Below are positions 1 to 11,176 of a stretch of DNA of 64,000 nt, in pieces (position 1 is the first letter of the stretch; each line of letters begins with the position of its first letter). Under the pieces are notes generated by a model. That model did not search any database, had not been told where the DNA came from, and saw nothing but the letters and a program-made list of their open reading frames with translations. Source of the stretch: Gigaspora rosea (Eukaryota; Glomeromycota; Glomeromycetes; Diversisporales; Gigasporaceae). A program made the translations under genes and the position numbers. The stretch lies in assembly GCA_003550325.1 (NCBI GenBank), contig QKWP01000033.1:476850-540849 (forward strand), read 5' to 3'.

Positions 1-500
1 TAACTATCAAAATGTTTGTCTTGATAAGACAATTCTAACAAGCCCAAAATCATTAAAATCCAATCACAGGATCCCAAGATCGTTCATCACTAAGTAAATT
101 TCTTTACTATTGAATAACTTTTGATCTAACAGGTTGTTTTGGATGGTTAAACCACCAAAATGTTCGTCTCAGTGAAATGATTTTAACAAGACCAAAATCG
201 TTAAATTCCAATTACAGGATCCAGAGATTGATAAAGATTTATCAATCATTAAATCAAATTGATTTATATATAAAAATTATTTTGATTAAATTGATAAATC
301 TTTATTGATCATTGGAATTTAACGATTTTGGACTTGTTAGAATCGTCTTACTGAGAAGAGCATTTTGGTAGTTAAATCATCCAAAACAGCCCAGTAGATC
401 AAAAGTTATTTAATAGTAAAGAAATTTACTTAGTGATGAGAACATTTTGATAGTTAAATAATCCAAAACGGACCAGTAGATCAAAAGTTATTACCAAATT
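1..500. repeat. Imperfect long inverted repeat (foldback), cut by window edge
   Basis: Two arms of roughly 180 bases face each other around an AT-rich centre near 250-290. The left arm runs through the motifs at 115-135 (TTTGATCTAACAGG) and 195-240. The right arm carries their complements at 290-330 and 390-415. A third partial copy of the arm lies at 435-495. No open frame is seen. This looks like a non-autonomous foldback element or tandem copies of one; the left boundary is outside the window. Confidence 0.5.
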
Positions 501-894
501 CATAAATTGGCCAATTAAAAATAATTTAAAAATCATGTGAGTGGACAGACAAAAAGTGCAAAGTTGCGTTTTTGATATTTTAATATAGGATGCATCAAGA
601 AAATAACTTTTGTATCATGGTACGAAGAAACTAGGTCCTTCGCTTCGCTTCGGACAATAAGTATCCTCAGAGGTAAAAGAACCAAACCAGGGTCAGCTAA
701 TTGTTTAGGTCCTAAAGTGTATATAGATCTGGTTAAAGAAGTATCAAAGTTTAATTCAGTTCCTACTGATTGATTTAAAATCAAATAAAAGGTTTTAAAT
801 CTTAGCCGAGTTAAAAAAGAAGAAAAGAAGAAAGAAGGTCCTCGATATAAAGGTCAAATAAAGTAGTATCGAAGTCACAGGTACGGTAGAGGCA

Positions 895-1690
895 AAAGTA
901 TATATGCTAATGAAATTAAACCATTTTACCGAATAAAATGGTAAAATAGTTTACCAGAATTACACCAAAATAAAATTTTGATGAAATGGTGAAATTGATA
1001 AAATGGTAAAATTGGTGAAATTGGTAAAATTGGTGAATTGGTGAATTGGTGAATCGGTGAAATGGTAAATTGGTGAAAATGGTAAATTGGTAAATTGGTG
1101 AAATGGTGAATTAATGAATTTTGAAACAGTGAATTGATGAATTAATTTACTTCTAAAAAAAGCACCTTTCCTTTCATTTATTTCAACAAGATTGATGAAT
1201 TTGGTTGGTTAGAATAAAATTAAGATAAAGCTACTTGCTTCTGTTACTTTACAAAATTTATTTTTATATTGTGCATTTTGTATCTAAATATGAACTTAAA
1301 CAGTTAAAGTTTTGATCTCTAAGTGTACTTGTAAAAATATAAAATATAAAAATTTGAACAAAAACCTAATTTTTGAAGAGCAAATATAGTCCAAATTCCA
1401 GACTGAAATAATTCCAGACTCTGGAAATTTACTATTTTACTATTCTGCCATTTTACTATTTCACCATCTTATCATTTTACCAATTTACCAATTTACTATC
1501 ACTATTTTACCAATTCACCAATTTACCAATTCACCAATTTACCATTTTACCAATTTACCAATTCATCAATTATACCAATTACACTAATTCACCAGTTACA
1601 CCAATTATACCATTGCTGATTGGTGATTAGTGAAATAGTGAAATCATTTCACTACTTTGATTTAATTTCATCAGCATTTATAGACAAGAG
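895..1690. repeat. Foldback element with minisatellite arms
   Basis: The left arm (about 920-1145) is a tandem array of short GGTGAAATT/GGTAAATT-type units. The right arm (about 1430-1640) is the same unit in inverse orientation (ACCAATTTACCAATTC). The outermost sequence near 900-930 (ATGCTAATGAAATTAAACCA) has its complement at 1655-1680. The 300-base centre is plain AT-rich DNA. The whole could extrude a long imperfect hairpin. No protein is encoded. Confidence 0.55.
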
Positions 1691-1884
1691 TATAGGGAGT
1701 ATGTTTAAGGAATAACTTAGTAATAACTTCTAAAAGATTATTATTATAGTAGCAACTAAATCAATATCTTGAGCAGCTCTAGCACTATTATAATTAGTAG
1801 CAATAACTAGGGTATAGTAAGCGTTGTTTGTCTTTTGGGAGTATTGGGTAGCAAAATAGTAATCTTAGTATGGTCCCCAAAATC

Positions 1885-2830
1885 TAGTGATACAAATCGA
1901 AAATCGAATTAATTGATTAGTTGTAAAGTTGATAACTAATTGATTTGAATTTTACAGACCCAACTTAGTCGATGAATCAATTAGTCGACTAATCAATTAA
2001 TCGATTGGCCAACTAATTGATTAATTGACTAATTAATTGATTAGTCAATTGGTCGTTTAATCAACTGATCATATAAGAATATCAACTTAGCTGTTTTCAG
2101 TTGCTTAGGGATGATATGGTTCTGCAAAGACCGTGGTCCGAACTGGTCTTTTGGACCAGTCCAACCAGTTTTCAGTTCTAAATTGAGGACTGGGTCCAGA
2201 CTGAACATAGCCTATAAGTTTCTGCCTAATTCAGTAACTTATTGATTTTGTCTCAGTAACTTGTCGATTCAGTCATTGGCAATTTTTTCTGATGATCTAA
2301 TTTGTGATCTGTGAATGCTTATATGACTTATATGCACATGACGATCTGATCTTTTTGGCAAAAAGATAATTTTAACATCCTTACCCAGAATTCATGATGA
2401 TAGCTATCGGTAACAAGTTTTTAAAATCTCATTTGACAATGCCAACATCGATTAATTTGTGTAATGGACAATATAAACCAAATAGACTACTTTACTAGCA
2501 AATTGACCAGGCTATGGACCAGTTTATAGACCGGTTCTGGACCACGGTCCAGTCCACGGTCCTCTGCTAGGACCGGTCTTTAGGACCAAGACCAGACCGG
2601 GACAAACTGTAACATCCCTACAGTTGCTACCTTACGTGTATTTACCAAGTTTCGTTTATTATTTATTTAATTAATCGATTGGTCAATTGATTAGTCAACT
2701 AATTGATTAATCGATTAATTAATTGATTACTAACTAATTGATTAGTTGAATAAAATTGATTAATCAATTAGTTGGATAAAATAATTTATCAACTAATTGA
2801 TTGAAAAATTTTTATCGATTTGTATCACTA
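1885..2830. mobile_element. Non-autonomous hAT-like foldback element, 946 bp, with nested insertion
   Basis: The termini are inverted (TAGTGATACAAATCGA at the left, TCGATTTGTATCACTA at the right). They are flanked by a perfect 8-bp direct repeat, CCAAAATC, at 1877-1884 and 2831-2838, as expected for a hAT target-site duplication. Inside both ends lies a degenerate array of CGATTAATTGATTAGT-like units in opposite orientations. A second element occupies 2106-2620. Without it this copy is about 423 bp. The element at 59813-61269 has related termini and the same internal unit, so both belong to one family. Confidence 0.75.
2106..2620. mobile_element. Nested hAT-like MITE, 515 bp
   Basis: Terminal sequences TAGGGATG and CATCCCTA are flanked by a perfect 8-bp repeat CAGTTGCT (2098-2105 and 2621-2628). 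The interior has clusters of GGACCGGTC/GACCAGTCC-like units near both ends (about 2130-2175 and 2515-2600), which are themselves inverted relative to each other. No open frame is seen. It inserted into the foldback element 1885-2830 after that element was already in place. Confidence 0.75.
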
Positions 2831-3115
2831 CCAAAATCGTTTAAAAAAACAGTATAAATTAGCAACAGGGTAACAGACAGTACAGAATAAATCAGAATGA
2901 GAGAGCGATTTGTTTCGTGTACTTCAATTTGTTCTAAGTATAGTTGATAGGCTCTATTCATATAGAGTAGTCAACTTCTAAGTCTCAAAGAAACTAGTAG
3001 TAAAATAATAGTAATATCACAAAAAAAAATATTAGTAATAAGTTGTCAACAAAAATTTTAATCTCCAAAATATAATAAATAGTTAATATTCAACAAAAGG
3101 AATTTCAAGTAAATA

Positions 3116-3667
3116 CTGTATTTTCCCCAAAATAAGCTACCTTCGAAAATAAACTACCCCTCTCTTTTGGTCAAAAAACTCCAAAACGTCTTTAACCCTA
3201 AAATAAGCTACCCCTGATTGTCAAAAGTCGCTACATAGTAAAGTCTAAATTTTACTAAGCAAATCGATTAAAATCAATTAAGTAAACTTATTCAGCAGGT
3301 CAAAATACACTTACCATAAAATTTTCATAAATATCGGAGAACTTTTTATTAATTGACTTTCGATTTTTACGTTTGGTGAAAAAATTAAAATTTTTTAAAA
3401 AAATATATTCGTCGAACGTAAAAATTAAAAGTTAAATAATAAAAATTTCTGCGATCTTAGTGAAAATTTTAGGGTAGGTGTATTTTGATCTTCCAAACAA
3501 GGTTACTTAATCGATTTTAATCGATTTACATAGTAAAATTTAGACTTTACTATGTAGCAACTTTCTGTGATCAGTCAAAAATCGATTTTACCTGAAAATA
3601 AGCTACTTCTGATTTTTTGTGTAACTTTTTGCCCAAAAAAAGGTAGCTTATTTTCGGGAAAATACGG
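3116..3667. mobile_element. Mariner-like MITE with TA duplication, 552 bp
   Basis: The ends are CTGTATTTTCCCCAAAATAAGC at the left and its near-complement ending AAAATACGG at the right, flanked by TA on both sides (3114-3115, 3668-3669). An inner part of the arms (AAATTTAGACTTTACTATG-type sequence near 3235 and 3535) is also inverted, so nearly the whole element folds back. No coding capacity. Similar termini are found at 14693-14987 and 54873-55247. Confidence 0.7.
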
Positions 3668-4159
3668 TAGTAAAAAAATAACAAGAGAGTAATCAAGAGA
3701 ATAACAAAAGGATTAATAACAGCCAAAAAATAAAATTTCTTTAGATATTTTTACCAAAAATGATAATAAGATTTTAATATTTTAAATAGATTTCTGCCAA
3801 AAGGAACCAAATATTATAGTGCCAGATGTCTTCTTTAAATTTGATAAAATAACAATCACACGGCTTCTGAGATCTCTTTTTTTTGAACATAAAATGGTAT
3901 GCAAGAGGGAAGTATAGTTTTCTTTGTGTTTGTAGGGAACTATACACTTCTCTATAGCAGTTCAGTAAGAATATAGCAATGAATAACCAACAGTTTATTA
4001 ATTTAACAAGAGAGTTATTCCAAGGTGTTTGTTTCTTAGAAATCCCAAGAGTTTATTAATATAATAGAGGAGGATAAATAATATAAAAATAAATATAAAA
4101 TACAATGTCTAGATCTGTCTAAAACTAAGAAAAATAAAAACAGTTTATATATTTATTGA

Positions 4160-4455
4160 AGGACCCCGGACATCTCTTATATAGATCATAACTAGATTTT
4201 GGCCAATTTTGGCCCAATTTGCTGAAAACAACAAAATATATTTGTTTAAATAACTTTTAATCTAGTAATCAGAATTGAATGAACTTTTTTTGTTAGATGT
4301 GCCTCACTAAGAGCTTTATTTTAAAAAAAAAGTTTGTTCAAATTGGTTTACTGGATGCCAAGATAATTGGCAAAAACTATTTTTTGCTTCTCAAATTTTA
4401 GAGGTTTTGCTAAAAAAAAACAAGTATGATCTCTATACTAGATGTCCGGGGTCCT
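4160..4455. mobile_element. hAT-like MITE of the AGGACCCC family, 296 bp
   Basis: Inverted termini AGGACCCCGGACATCT and AGATGTCCGGGGTCCT bound a non-coding AT-rich interior. The flanking octamers TTTATTGA and TCTATTAA agree at six of eight positions. Both differences are transitions, so this may be a decayed 8-bp duplication. Other, more diverged copies of the interior lie at about 15240-15378, 17920-18196 (inverse) and 26690-27340. Confidence 0.6.
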
Positions 4456-4470
4456 TCTATTAAGCTAAGT

Positions 4471-4580
4471 GTCGCTATGTGTTGTTATATATTACTATAT
4501 ATCACTATGCATTATTATGCATTGCTATGTATCACTATGCGTTGCTGTGCATGATTATGCATTATTGTGCATTGTTTTGT
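4471..4580 (+). repeat. Minisatellite, short ATGCATTRCTATGTATCACT-type units
   Basis: Imperfect tandem units of about 14-15 bases (variants of GCATTGCTATGTATCACTAT) run for about 110 bases just outside the 4160-4455 element. They keep a short frame open by chance, because the unit is free of stops. I do not regard that frame as a gene. Confidence 0.5.
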
Positions 4581-5750
4581 ATAATACAATTACTAAATAC
4601 AGTTATTTCAATATTTCCTTATTAATTTCTAATTTTCAACTAATTTCTACCAAAATTAACCAAAACTATTCTATAACAATATTAATAATTATCATACAAA
4701 TTATTCTACAACAGTTTTTTATTCTAGAGCTGAAAAGTATAATATTTTAAGTTTTATTTTAAAACCTTTTTTGAATAATTTACAATTTTTAAAAAATAAT
4801 AAATTAGATATAGAAACATATTGGAATTTTAAACTATACTTTAGCGCAAAATAGAAATTTTTAGCAATCAATCTTGGAATTAATTGTACAAATTCTCAAT
4901 ACTTCTGTTTGTAATATAAATATACAAAAGATAAACATTTAGATTTAAGTTAAGATTGGTATATTAGCAAAAATATAAAAAAAATTGCTAAAGATTATAA
5001 GAGCTTTCATGGTCGTACAAATCTACAATAACAACTGAAAATGTTATATTTGATATACTTTATGCATTTTTGCATATAACAAATCAATTATAATTACTAA
5101 TGTTAGCAGAAGTTGAAAAAAAAGGATTATTTAATGACTTAATACAGAAAATAATCAAAAATGAAATATATAGATTAAATATTTCATTTAATTTTTGAGA
5201 AATTAGATATATATATTTATATCAATATAGTGAAAAGTTTATAATTTGTATTACTTATATAATTATATATATTATATGTACTATATCTGATATAATACAG
5301 AACACCTAAAGGATTTACAAACTTTAAAAACTAATCATATTCAATACAAAAAAAAAAAAAAAAGGCTTTTATTTTCTTAACTTTTCAAAAATCATTGTAT
5401 ATTTTTTCAGTTAATGAGTTAAAAATATGATGTGTAAAAATTTAGCCAAAATGAGACAAGTCACATGTTTTAGCCTACTCTATTGGCTATAGGGGATGTC
5501 TAAAGCGAAGCAAGCTTCTTATAATATATATTTTAGCGAATTAACTTTAGGGTTAGGGTCATCATAAATTAAAGCTAGGTAGATTTTAGGTAGTTATATA
5601 TAAGCAAAATTACCTTTTAGACTACCATTTTTTGTATTTTTCAGGTTTTTCGTTTTCTGCTTCGCCGAAGATCATCAAATTTCTATAATTTGATTGGTCG
5701 CGCGGCACGTGATTCTGCTCCGCTTTAGACGACCCCCAGAATTAGTTAGA
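4581..5750. other. AT-rich stretch, no gene recognised
   Basis: Mostly low-complexity AT sequence. A poly-A run at about 5348-5363 and a short higher-GC part at 5690-5760 are the only notable features. Nothing coding was recognised on either strand. Confidence 0.5.
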
Positions 5751-5775
5751 GTTAGAGCAAAGCGGATTTTCATTA

Positions 5776-6095
5776 CCATGGTGCGAATAGCAAAAATCCA
5801 TAGTTATATAAGTTGTAAAACAAAAAAATTATTTCGGGGTTGAAGAAGGTTGCAAAAAATATTTTTTTTGTTAGAATTTCAAAAGCTATGAAACGTATTA
5901 TATATTATATCTTTATATAGTTTTTACTATAAATAAAAATCGAAATTGCCGATAATCTCGCAGATCTAATTTAATTGGTTAAAAAAAAAAAGTTTTCTTC
6001 TTAAGTAGATAATCATTCAACGATTAGTAGCCAACTCGATCAACCTTACGATAACCGATTTTCGACTCGTATCAATACCTCATATTAAATTGCTT
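5776..6095. repeat. Two fragments of element families seen elsewhere in the window
   Basis: The sequence at 5776-5808 (CATGGTGCGAATAGCAAAAA) matches the terminus of the 612-bp foldback element at 33111-33722. The sequence at 6015-6090 (TAGCCAACTCGATCAAC, then a CGATTTTCGACTCGTAT end) matches the right end of the element at 59813-61269. Both are truncated pieces without visible partners here. Confidence 0.5.
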
Positions 6096-6381
6096 TGTTT
6101 CAATAATACTTAGATAAGTGCTTCTAAAAGGAACCAGAATTCGGGCTTTTAAATTTATATATAATTTACCAGATATCCACTAACATGTTCGGCGATGTTT
6201 ATTTATTACAAATTATAAAAGGCTGAGTCCAGTAAGTTTTTTTTTATTTTTTTTTTAGCAGTAACGATATATTATCCTAACATAAGCACGTATATGTACC
6301 TATCAGTTGTTATGGTTAATAATAATAATAGTTTTTTGTTTACTAACATAGTTCTGCCTTTTTTTATTAGAGCTTCAAAAG

Positions 6382-7677
6382 ATGTCTTTTTTCAGAAGCT
6401 TTATCTTTCGCCGGGCGTTTCACCTTTCACCAGGGGTTTCACATTTAGCCAGGGGTTATGACATTCGCCAGGGGCTTCGCCTTTCACCAGGGGTTTCTCC
6501 TTTAATCAGGGGATTTCATCTTTCACCTTCCACCAACTTTAGGGTTCATCTTTCTCCACTCATGCAAATGGTTTCGCATAACAGCTATAATAAAGAATTG
6601 GCGATTAAATTAGCAGAAGAATTAAAATATGAAAAAGAGAATGAATCTGATTCGTCCGAACCATCATTCATAAAAAACTTTTTATCAGAGAATCCATTTA
6701 AAGTATGATCGATTCTTTTTTAATAAAATTAAAATACATGCATTGCATATACAGTATATGGCGTAAGGTGGTAACTTTATTTTTTTATTTTTTTTTTTTG
6801 ATGAAATAGATTGAAGATAAATTAGGTTCTAATGAAGTTGCACTAACAAGAGCATTTGGAAATGAAAAGTATGTGAAATTTAAGTACCTTGATTAAACTT
6901 TTTAATGAAAGTTTATCCAATTATGATGGTATTATATAGGATCCGATTACTTTTCGATATTAATACATCAGAACAACAAGCAGATTCAATTTCACTTAGT
7001 GGTGATGAAGAAGAGGATGATAATGAAATAGATGTAAGCATCTTTTGATTTCGTTGAAAACAATTCTTTGAAATTTAAACCAAATCACGTGATCACGAAG
7101 GATGCATCTCAAGAAGAAGAGGAAGATGAAATAGATGACGAATCAGCAGAGCAATCATTACCAATCAGATGTTCCATCACTATTGAAAAAGTATGTGAAA
7201 AAAAACTAGTTTTTTAATAGGCAACATTTTTAATAATTGGGGAAGTTTATATTAATAATTTTTTTTTTTTCATAACAAGCCTGGTAAAGGAGCATTGGGA
7301 TTTGAATCAATAATCGCCGATGGTGTTTTCCTTATAAACTATGTATCATATTATCAAGACGCAAAATTAGCTGGTGATTGGACAGCTGAGGCTGATTGGA
7401 AGAGAAGAGGCTATTATCCTGGTCCATCATTTGAAACTTTGGATAATGTTTGTGTTTAATTTAATTATTGTGTTTATAAATTTTATTTTATTTTGTTAAA
7501 TTCCTTGAGTTTTTTTTTTATTAATAGGACGTTCAAGTTCTTTTCGAAAAATATTTGGAAGAACGTGGTATAAATACAGCTGTGGCACTTTTCATTTCTA
7601 ATTATGCTGAATATAAAGAGCAAAACGAGTATATGAAATGGTTGGAAAACGTCAGGAAATTTGTTGATGTACCATAG
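6382..7677 (+). CDS. MAM33: Mitochondrial matrix acidic protein, MAM33/p32 family
   Basis: Six exons close in frame: 6382-6702, 6810-6868, 6940-7033, 7101-7190, 7280-7447 and 7528-7677, giving 293 residues. All five introns are GT-AG. Residues 1 to about 70 are rich in Arg, Ser, His and Leu with almost no acidic residues, as in a mitochondrial presequence. They contain an imperfect repeat of HLSPGVS/RLSPGVSPL units. The mature part has the p32 (C1QBP) hallmarks: two long Glu/Asp stretches in exons 3-4, then ITIEKPGKGALGFE and a C-terminus with YLEERGIN, EYMKWL and VRKFV. p32 proteins form doughnut-shaped acidic trimers in the matrix and support mitochondrial translation and respiration. The gene converges on the mS41 gene 176 bp downstream. 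The repeat-built presequence is unusual. Family assignment is firm; exon 4 begins at a weaker acceptor (GAAG). Confidence 0.9.
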
Positions 7678-7853
7678 TCTCTTCATATGAATTTTATAAG
7701 CCTTGTTACAATTATTCATGATCTGAAAAATTAAATCTATATTATTGCATTACGAAATGAGTATTATAACAAATATGTATAATAATAACTAAAATCCTGA
7801 ATTCGTTTAATGCAAAAAAACTATACAACGGATCAAAACATTAAATTATTTAA

Positions 7854-8441
7854 TTATTTCTTTTTCTGTTTCTTCTTCGTACGAATTGGAATATTATAAG
7901 GATCTAAACCATCTCTATAATGTTGCGTCCATGCAAGAATCCATCTGATTTTGTTAAGATTAGTAAAAAAGATAAAATAAAAGTTTAAAGCAAATAAAAA
8001 AAGGTACCGTCGTTGTTTAGTAGGTAATTCCAAAGTATCTTTCATTTCCTGCGATGAAACGGTAAATAGATGATCCCAATCCTATTTCAGATAGAATCTT
8101 AGAAAGTAGGTTAATTAGGTTAATATAAGAAGACTTTTGAAAGATAAAAGACTTGCCCGAAATTTATCAGCCAAATCACCACAACCACGACCAATTTTTT
8201 CTAGAAACTCTTTGTGTGTGGTAATAGAACCTTTATCAGAAAGAAAAGAAAAAATTGAAAAATTTAATTCGGAAATTTGCTTAATCATTAATGAATTCTA
8301 AAAAACCTAACCTCTAGGTGGTGGTATGGATTTTTGCTTATTTTGAGAGTATTGACGGAATATAAATGTAGCAAACGCTACCTTGCTTATTTGGATTTCG
8401 AATGATGACCTATTCAGAAGAATTGAACACAAGAAAGACAT
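7854..8441 (-). CDS. mS41: Mitochondrial ribosomal small-subunit protein mS41 (IGR motif, FYV4 family)
   Basis: Four exons read right to left: 8441-8312, 8230-8157, 8081-8008 and 7944-7854, giving 122 residues. The family signature is plain: FLEKIGRGCGDLADKF, then WDHLFTVSSQEMKD, then LPTKQRRWILAWTQHYRDG. This is the SAM-like mS41 fold with the IGR motif. The N-terminus (MSFLCSILLNRSSF, then RQYSQNKQKSIPPPRG) looks like a mitochondrial presequence. The C-terminus ends in a Lys-rich tail. Intron 2 starts with GC (GGGCAAGT) rather than GT; only that junction joins KFR to DWDHLF in frame. Another ATG 18 codons upstream (8495) is in frame, but the sequence after it lacks presequence character. 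The protein is a structural part of the mitoribosome small subunit, so it shares a compartment with its convergent neighbour MAM33. Confidence 0.88.
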
Positions 8442-8646
8442 TGCTTCTTTTGAAATCGATCGAATATTATTTTTTTTTATAATATATATATGCACTGTAG
8501 ATAATCGGTAAAATCATAGGATCTCGGTTACATGCTAATTTATCCAGTTTCCAAATTTGCATAATTGCATAACAGATGTAACGGATATACGTAACGGTAA
8601 GTACACAGTTTTTATCAGTTATGATAATTCTCTTGTTAAATTAACA
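8442..8646. promoter_or_regulatory. Short divergent promoter region between mS41 and the SCOC-like gene
   Basis: Only 205 bases separate the two divergent start codons, so any core promoters must sit here or in the transcribed leaders. The stretch is AT-rich and includes ATATATATA near 8484-8492. No specific binding site can be named from sequence alone. Confidence 0.35.
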
Positions 8647-9147
8647 ATGTCAAATTCAACAGCAGACACTACAATAGAGCACAAACCATCAGAAGTAAAT
8701 GAGTCTACCATTTCAGTTATGGAATTTTTATCAAATATTAAGAGCGATGGAATGAGTGAAGAGGAGCTAGATCCAGAAGCTAGATCGGAATTGATAAAGT
8801 ATTATGATTGTTAGAATCTTTTTGAAACTTGCTTTATTTAAAAGTTTGAGAATTCATTTCTGTGTTTTTTATTTCATATATTTTATTATAGAGAAATTGT
8901 TGAACTACAAGGGGGTCTAAAAGGTTTTTATTTTTACTTTTTTAAAAAAAAAGAACTTTTATAAACTTTTTATCTAAAATATTTATTCTTAATATAAATG
9001 CTCTTAGCTTTAATTCAAAAAATGGAAACAGTAAAAAATGACCATGATCAAATGCAATCGGGAAACCAGATCCTACAAACTTATATTAACAATTTAATGT
9101 CATCTAATGTATTGACTTCTGTGAATGGTGGAAAGAAAGATAGTTGA
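8647..9147 (+). CDS. Short coiled-coil protein, SCOC family
   Basis: Three exons, 8647-8798, 8892-8923 and 9008-9147, join in frame to 107 residues. Both introns are GT-AG and split codons cleanly. Residues 1-35 are Ser/Thr/Glu-rich and probably disordered. From about residue 38 a helix begins (SELIKEIVELQGGLKALIQK) and continues through METVKNDHDQMQSGNQILQTYINNLMSSN. This has the heptad pattern and the conserved NQxLxxYIxNLM end of SCOC-type coiled coils. Animal SCOC binds Arl1 at the Golgi and takes part in autophagy control; that role is inferred here by family only. An upstream in-frame ATG at 8557 would add 30 residues but reads poorly. The gene is transcribed away from mS41. Confidence 0.82.
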
Positions 9148-9825
9148 CTTTTGTAAATATTCACTTTTGTGAATGAATGAATGATGGAAAAAAAAGATGG
9201 TTGACATCTGTGCTGTAGACTGGAGTATGGAACTCTATTGGATTCACAGATTTTTTTTAATGTTTCAATGGTTCCAAAGAAAATTCCACTAGAAAATGAT
9301 ATGAATCATCTCATCTAAATAATGTCACACACATGTAGTAGTTAATATTAATTAATTTTTTGATATAATAAAGTTATGTGTATACTATAGAGTTTATTAA
9401 ATATATATATATATTAAGTATTTTTTCACATGTAACACTTTGGAGAATTAAATCTTAATGGTTTATGATCTCACAAGTATTTGATTTCGATAATTCAATA
9501 TTCAAAAGCCCGAATATTCAAGATCTTGATTTTGTAATCAAAATCCATGTGGTTCAAGACTTCGGCGTTATTCCGAAGGTAATACCCTCATCAAGCACAG
9601 AAGTAGCGTAATAATATAATTGTAGCATTCACGATCGAGATTTGTAACACATTATAAATGTTTACTACGGCAGTTATGTACTCTGATATCATTGATATAT
9701 ATCTTGGCAACATCGGAATTATTGTCCTAAACCACTAAACTAATTAATTGTTTTTTTTTCTTAGGGTACAAAGGTAATTTGATAGTGAAACCTGTCACAC
9801 ATTTCAGTTTATTTATTGTAAAGTT
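9148..9825. other. Intergenic stretch downstream of the SCOC-like gene
   Basis: AT-rich DNA with no convincing frame. A microsatellite-like ATATATAT run lies near 9399-9412. The probable 3-prime untranslated region of the SCOC-like gene occupies its start. Confidence 0.4.
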
Positions 9826-9829
9826 TGAT

Positions 9830-10095
9830 GGTTATATTTGAATGAACACTGCCGCAAAAGTACCGTTCTTGATGGCGTCGATACTGCTCTTTTGATAAAA
9901 AATCAATTTACGTATCGTTCCTGATAGGGTTCTTAAAAACTATGCTTCTATCGAAAATTTGGCAGTACCGTTATCATTGCCAATCCTATTCAAGATTTCG
10001 GTTATTATAGCTCTTTTCGTAAAATTCTGGGTCACCTAAAAAATTGATCGATAATTATTCGGCTAAATTCGATGTTGCACATGATTTCGGTTCTT
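9830..10095 (+). pseudogene. Unknown gene fragment, left member of an inverted pair
   Basis: The stretch shares CCTGATAGGGTTCTTAAA (about 9925) and AATTGATCGATAATTATTCGG (about 10048) with the opposite strand at 10712-11010. A short conceptual frame at its end reads NSGSPKKLIDNYSAKF. The other copy reads NSVTPKQLIDNYSDKL there, which suggests a formerly coding sequence. Reading frames are interrupted. I do not recognise the family. Confidence 0.4.
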
Positions 10096-10262
10096 TTTAA
10101 TAGTTATTTTAAAGTAATTGTATCCTTTTTATTGCAAGTCAATTTTTTAATGATTTAATTCAATAAAGTGATCAAGAACTTAAAACTTGTTAAAGTTATT
10201 AATACTGTATGCATATTATACTTAATTTTTATTATTATATAATTAAAAGAGAATTTCTAATT

Positions 10263-10492
10263 TTAACCGGAGGGAAATTCACCGGGGGTGCTAAGTAAAC
10301 GGGATCGGGTACTCTAAGTAAAAATGCTCAGGACCCCAGAAAACCTCGCGAGAATGAAATCGGGATTTGGTTCTTATATCTAATATACATTATATAATAT
10401 TATATATAAAACCTCTTTTTTAAAAAAATAATAAGGGCCATCAACATTTAAAAATAAAAAATAATAAGGGAGTGATTTACCCCCGGTTAATC
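10263..10492. mobile_element. Short inverted-repeat element (MITE-like)
   Basis: The left end ACCGGAGGGAAATTCAC and the right end GTGATTTACCCCCGGT are imperfect complements about 230 bases apart, with TTA and TAA at the outer edges. It lies between the two inverted gene fragments of this region. The interior is non-coding. Confidence 0.5.
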
Positions 10493-10711
10493 ATTTTCAT
10501 TTTTGAAACACATATATATTTAGTTTCTATTTTAGTCATTTTTGGATCTAAAATCCATTTAAGTGGAATTGAATGAATTGCTATAATAAGTCATTATTAG
10601 TTGCAAAATTTTGTAATGAGTAAAAATCAAAAAACAATTACAAATATTTATATAAATTTGATTATAAAATTCATTAATTTTGTGGTACTCCTACCTATAA
10701 CATATATACTG

Positions 10712-11010
10712 ACCATACCGAATTCAGTAGCTTATCCGAATAATTATCGATCAATTGTTTAGGTGTCACAGAATTTATCGTTATGAAAACATCTGTAAGT
10801 TTTCGGCACAAATATCCTTTATGTATCATCTTAGGATAAATATTTAGAAATGTCGAGGTCAAAGTTATGAATTATAAATGAATCACGAGCGACGACTTCA
10901 GTATTCCTGTTATCATTAAAACTATAGCATTGTTGAGAGATCGGCATTGAGGTTCCTTTAAGAACCCTATCAGGAGGGAACGAACGTATGTAAATAATTT
11001 TTGTTTTTCC
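10712..11010 (-). pseudogene. Unknown gene fragment, right member of an inverted pair
   Basis: On the minus strand this holds two open pieces. One contains PDRVLKGTSMPISQQ and VVARDSFIIHNFD. The other, in a different frame after a stop, reads MIHKGYLCRKLTDVF and then NSVTPKQLIDNYSDKL. The frame change could be an intron or a lesion. It is a diverged partner of 9830-10095. The protein family is unknown to me. Confidence 0.4.
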
Positions 11011-11176
11011 ACCGCAATATGTACAGTATCAAACGCGCGTTTTATCGATAATTGTAACATAACACAAGGTATACAATTCTTAATGTTAAATATTTGTATT
11101 CTAAAAATAGATTGACAGTTGATACACAATTCATTAAAATCTTTTTATACAGTTTATAGTAGCCTTTGTGCGAGGT

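Noticed and set aside
533-784. 83-codon minus-strand frame
   Set aside because: No recognisable domain. It lies beside foldback repeats and includes a GCTTCGCTTCGG repeat that keeps the frame open.
4469-4750. 93-codon plus-strand frame
   Set aside because: Its first part is a minisatellite without stop codons and the rest is AT-rich sequence.
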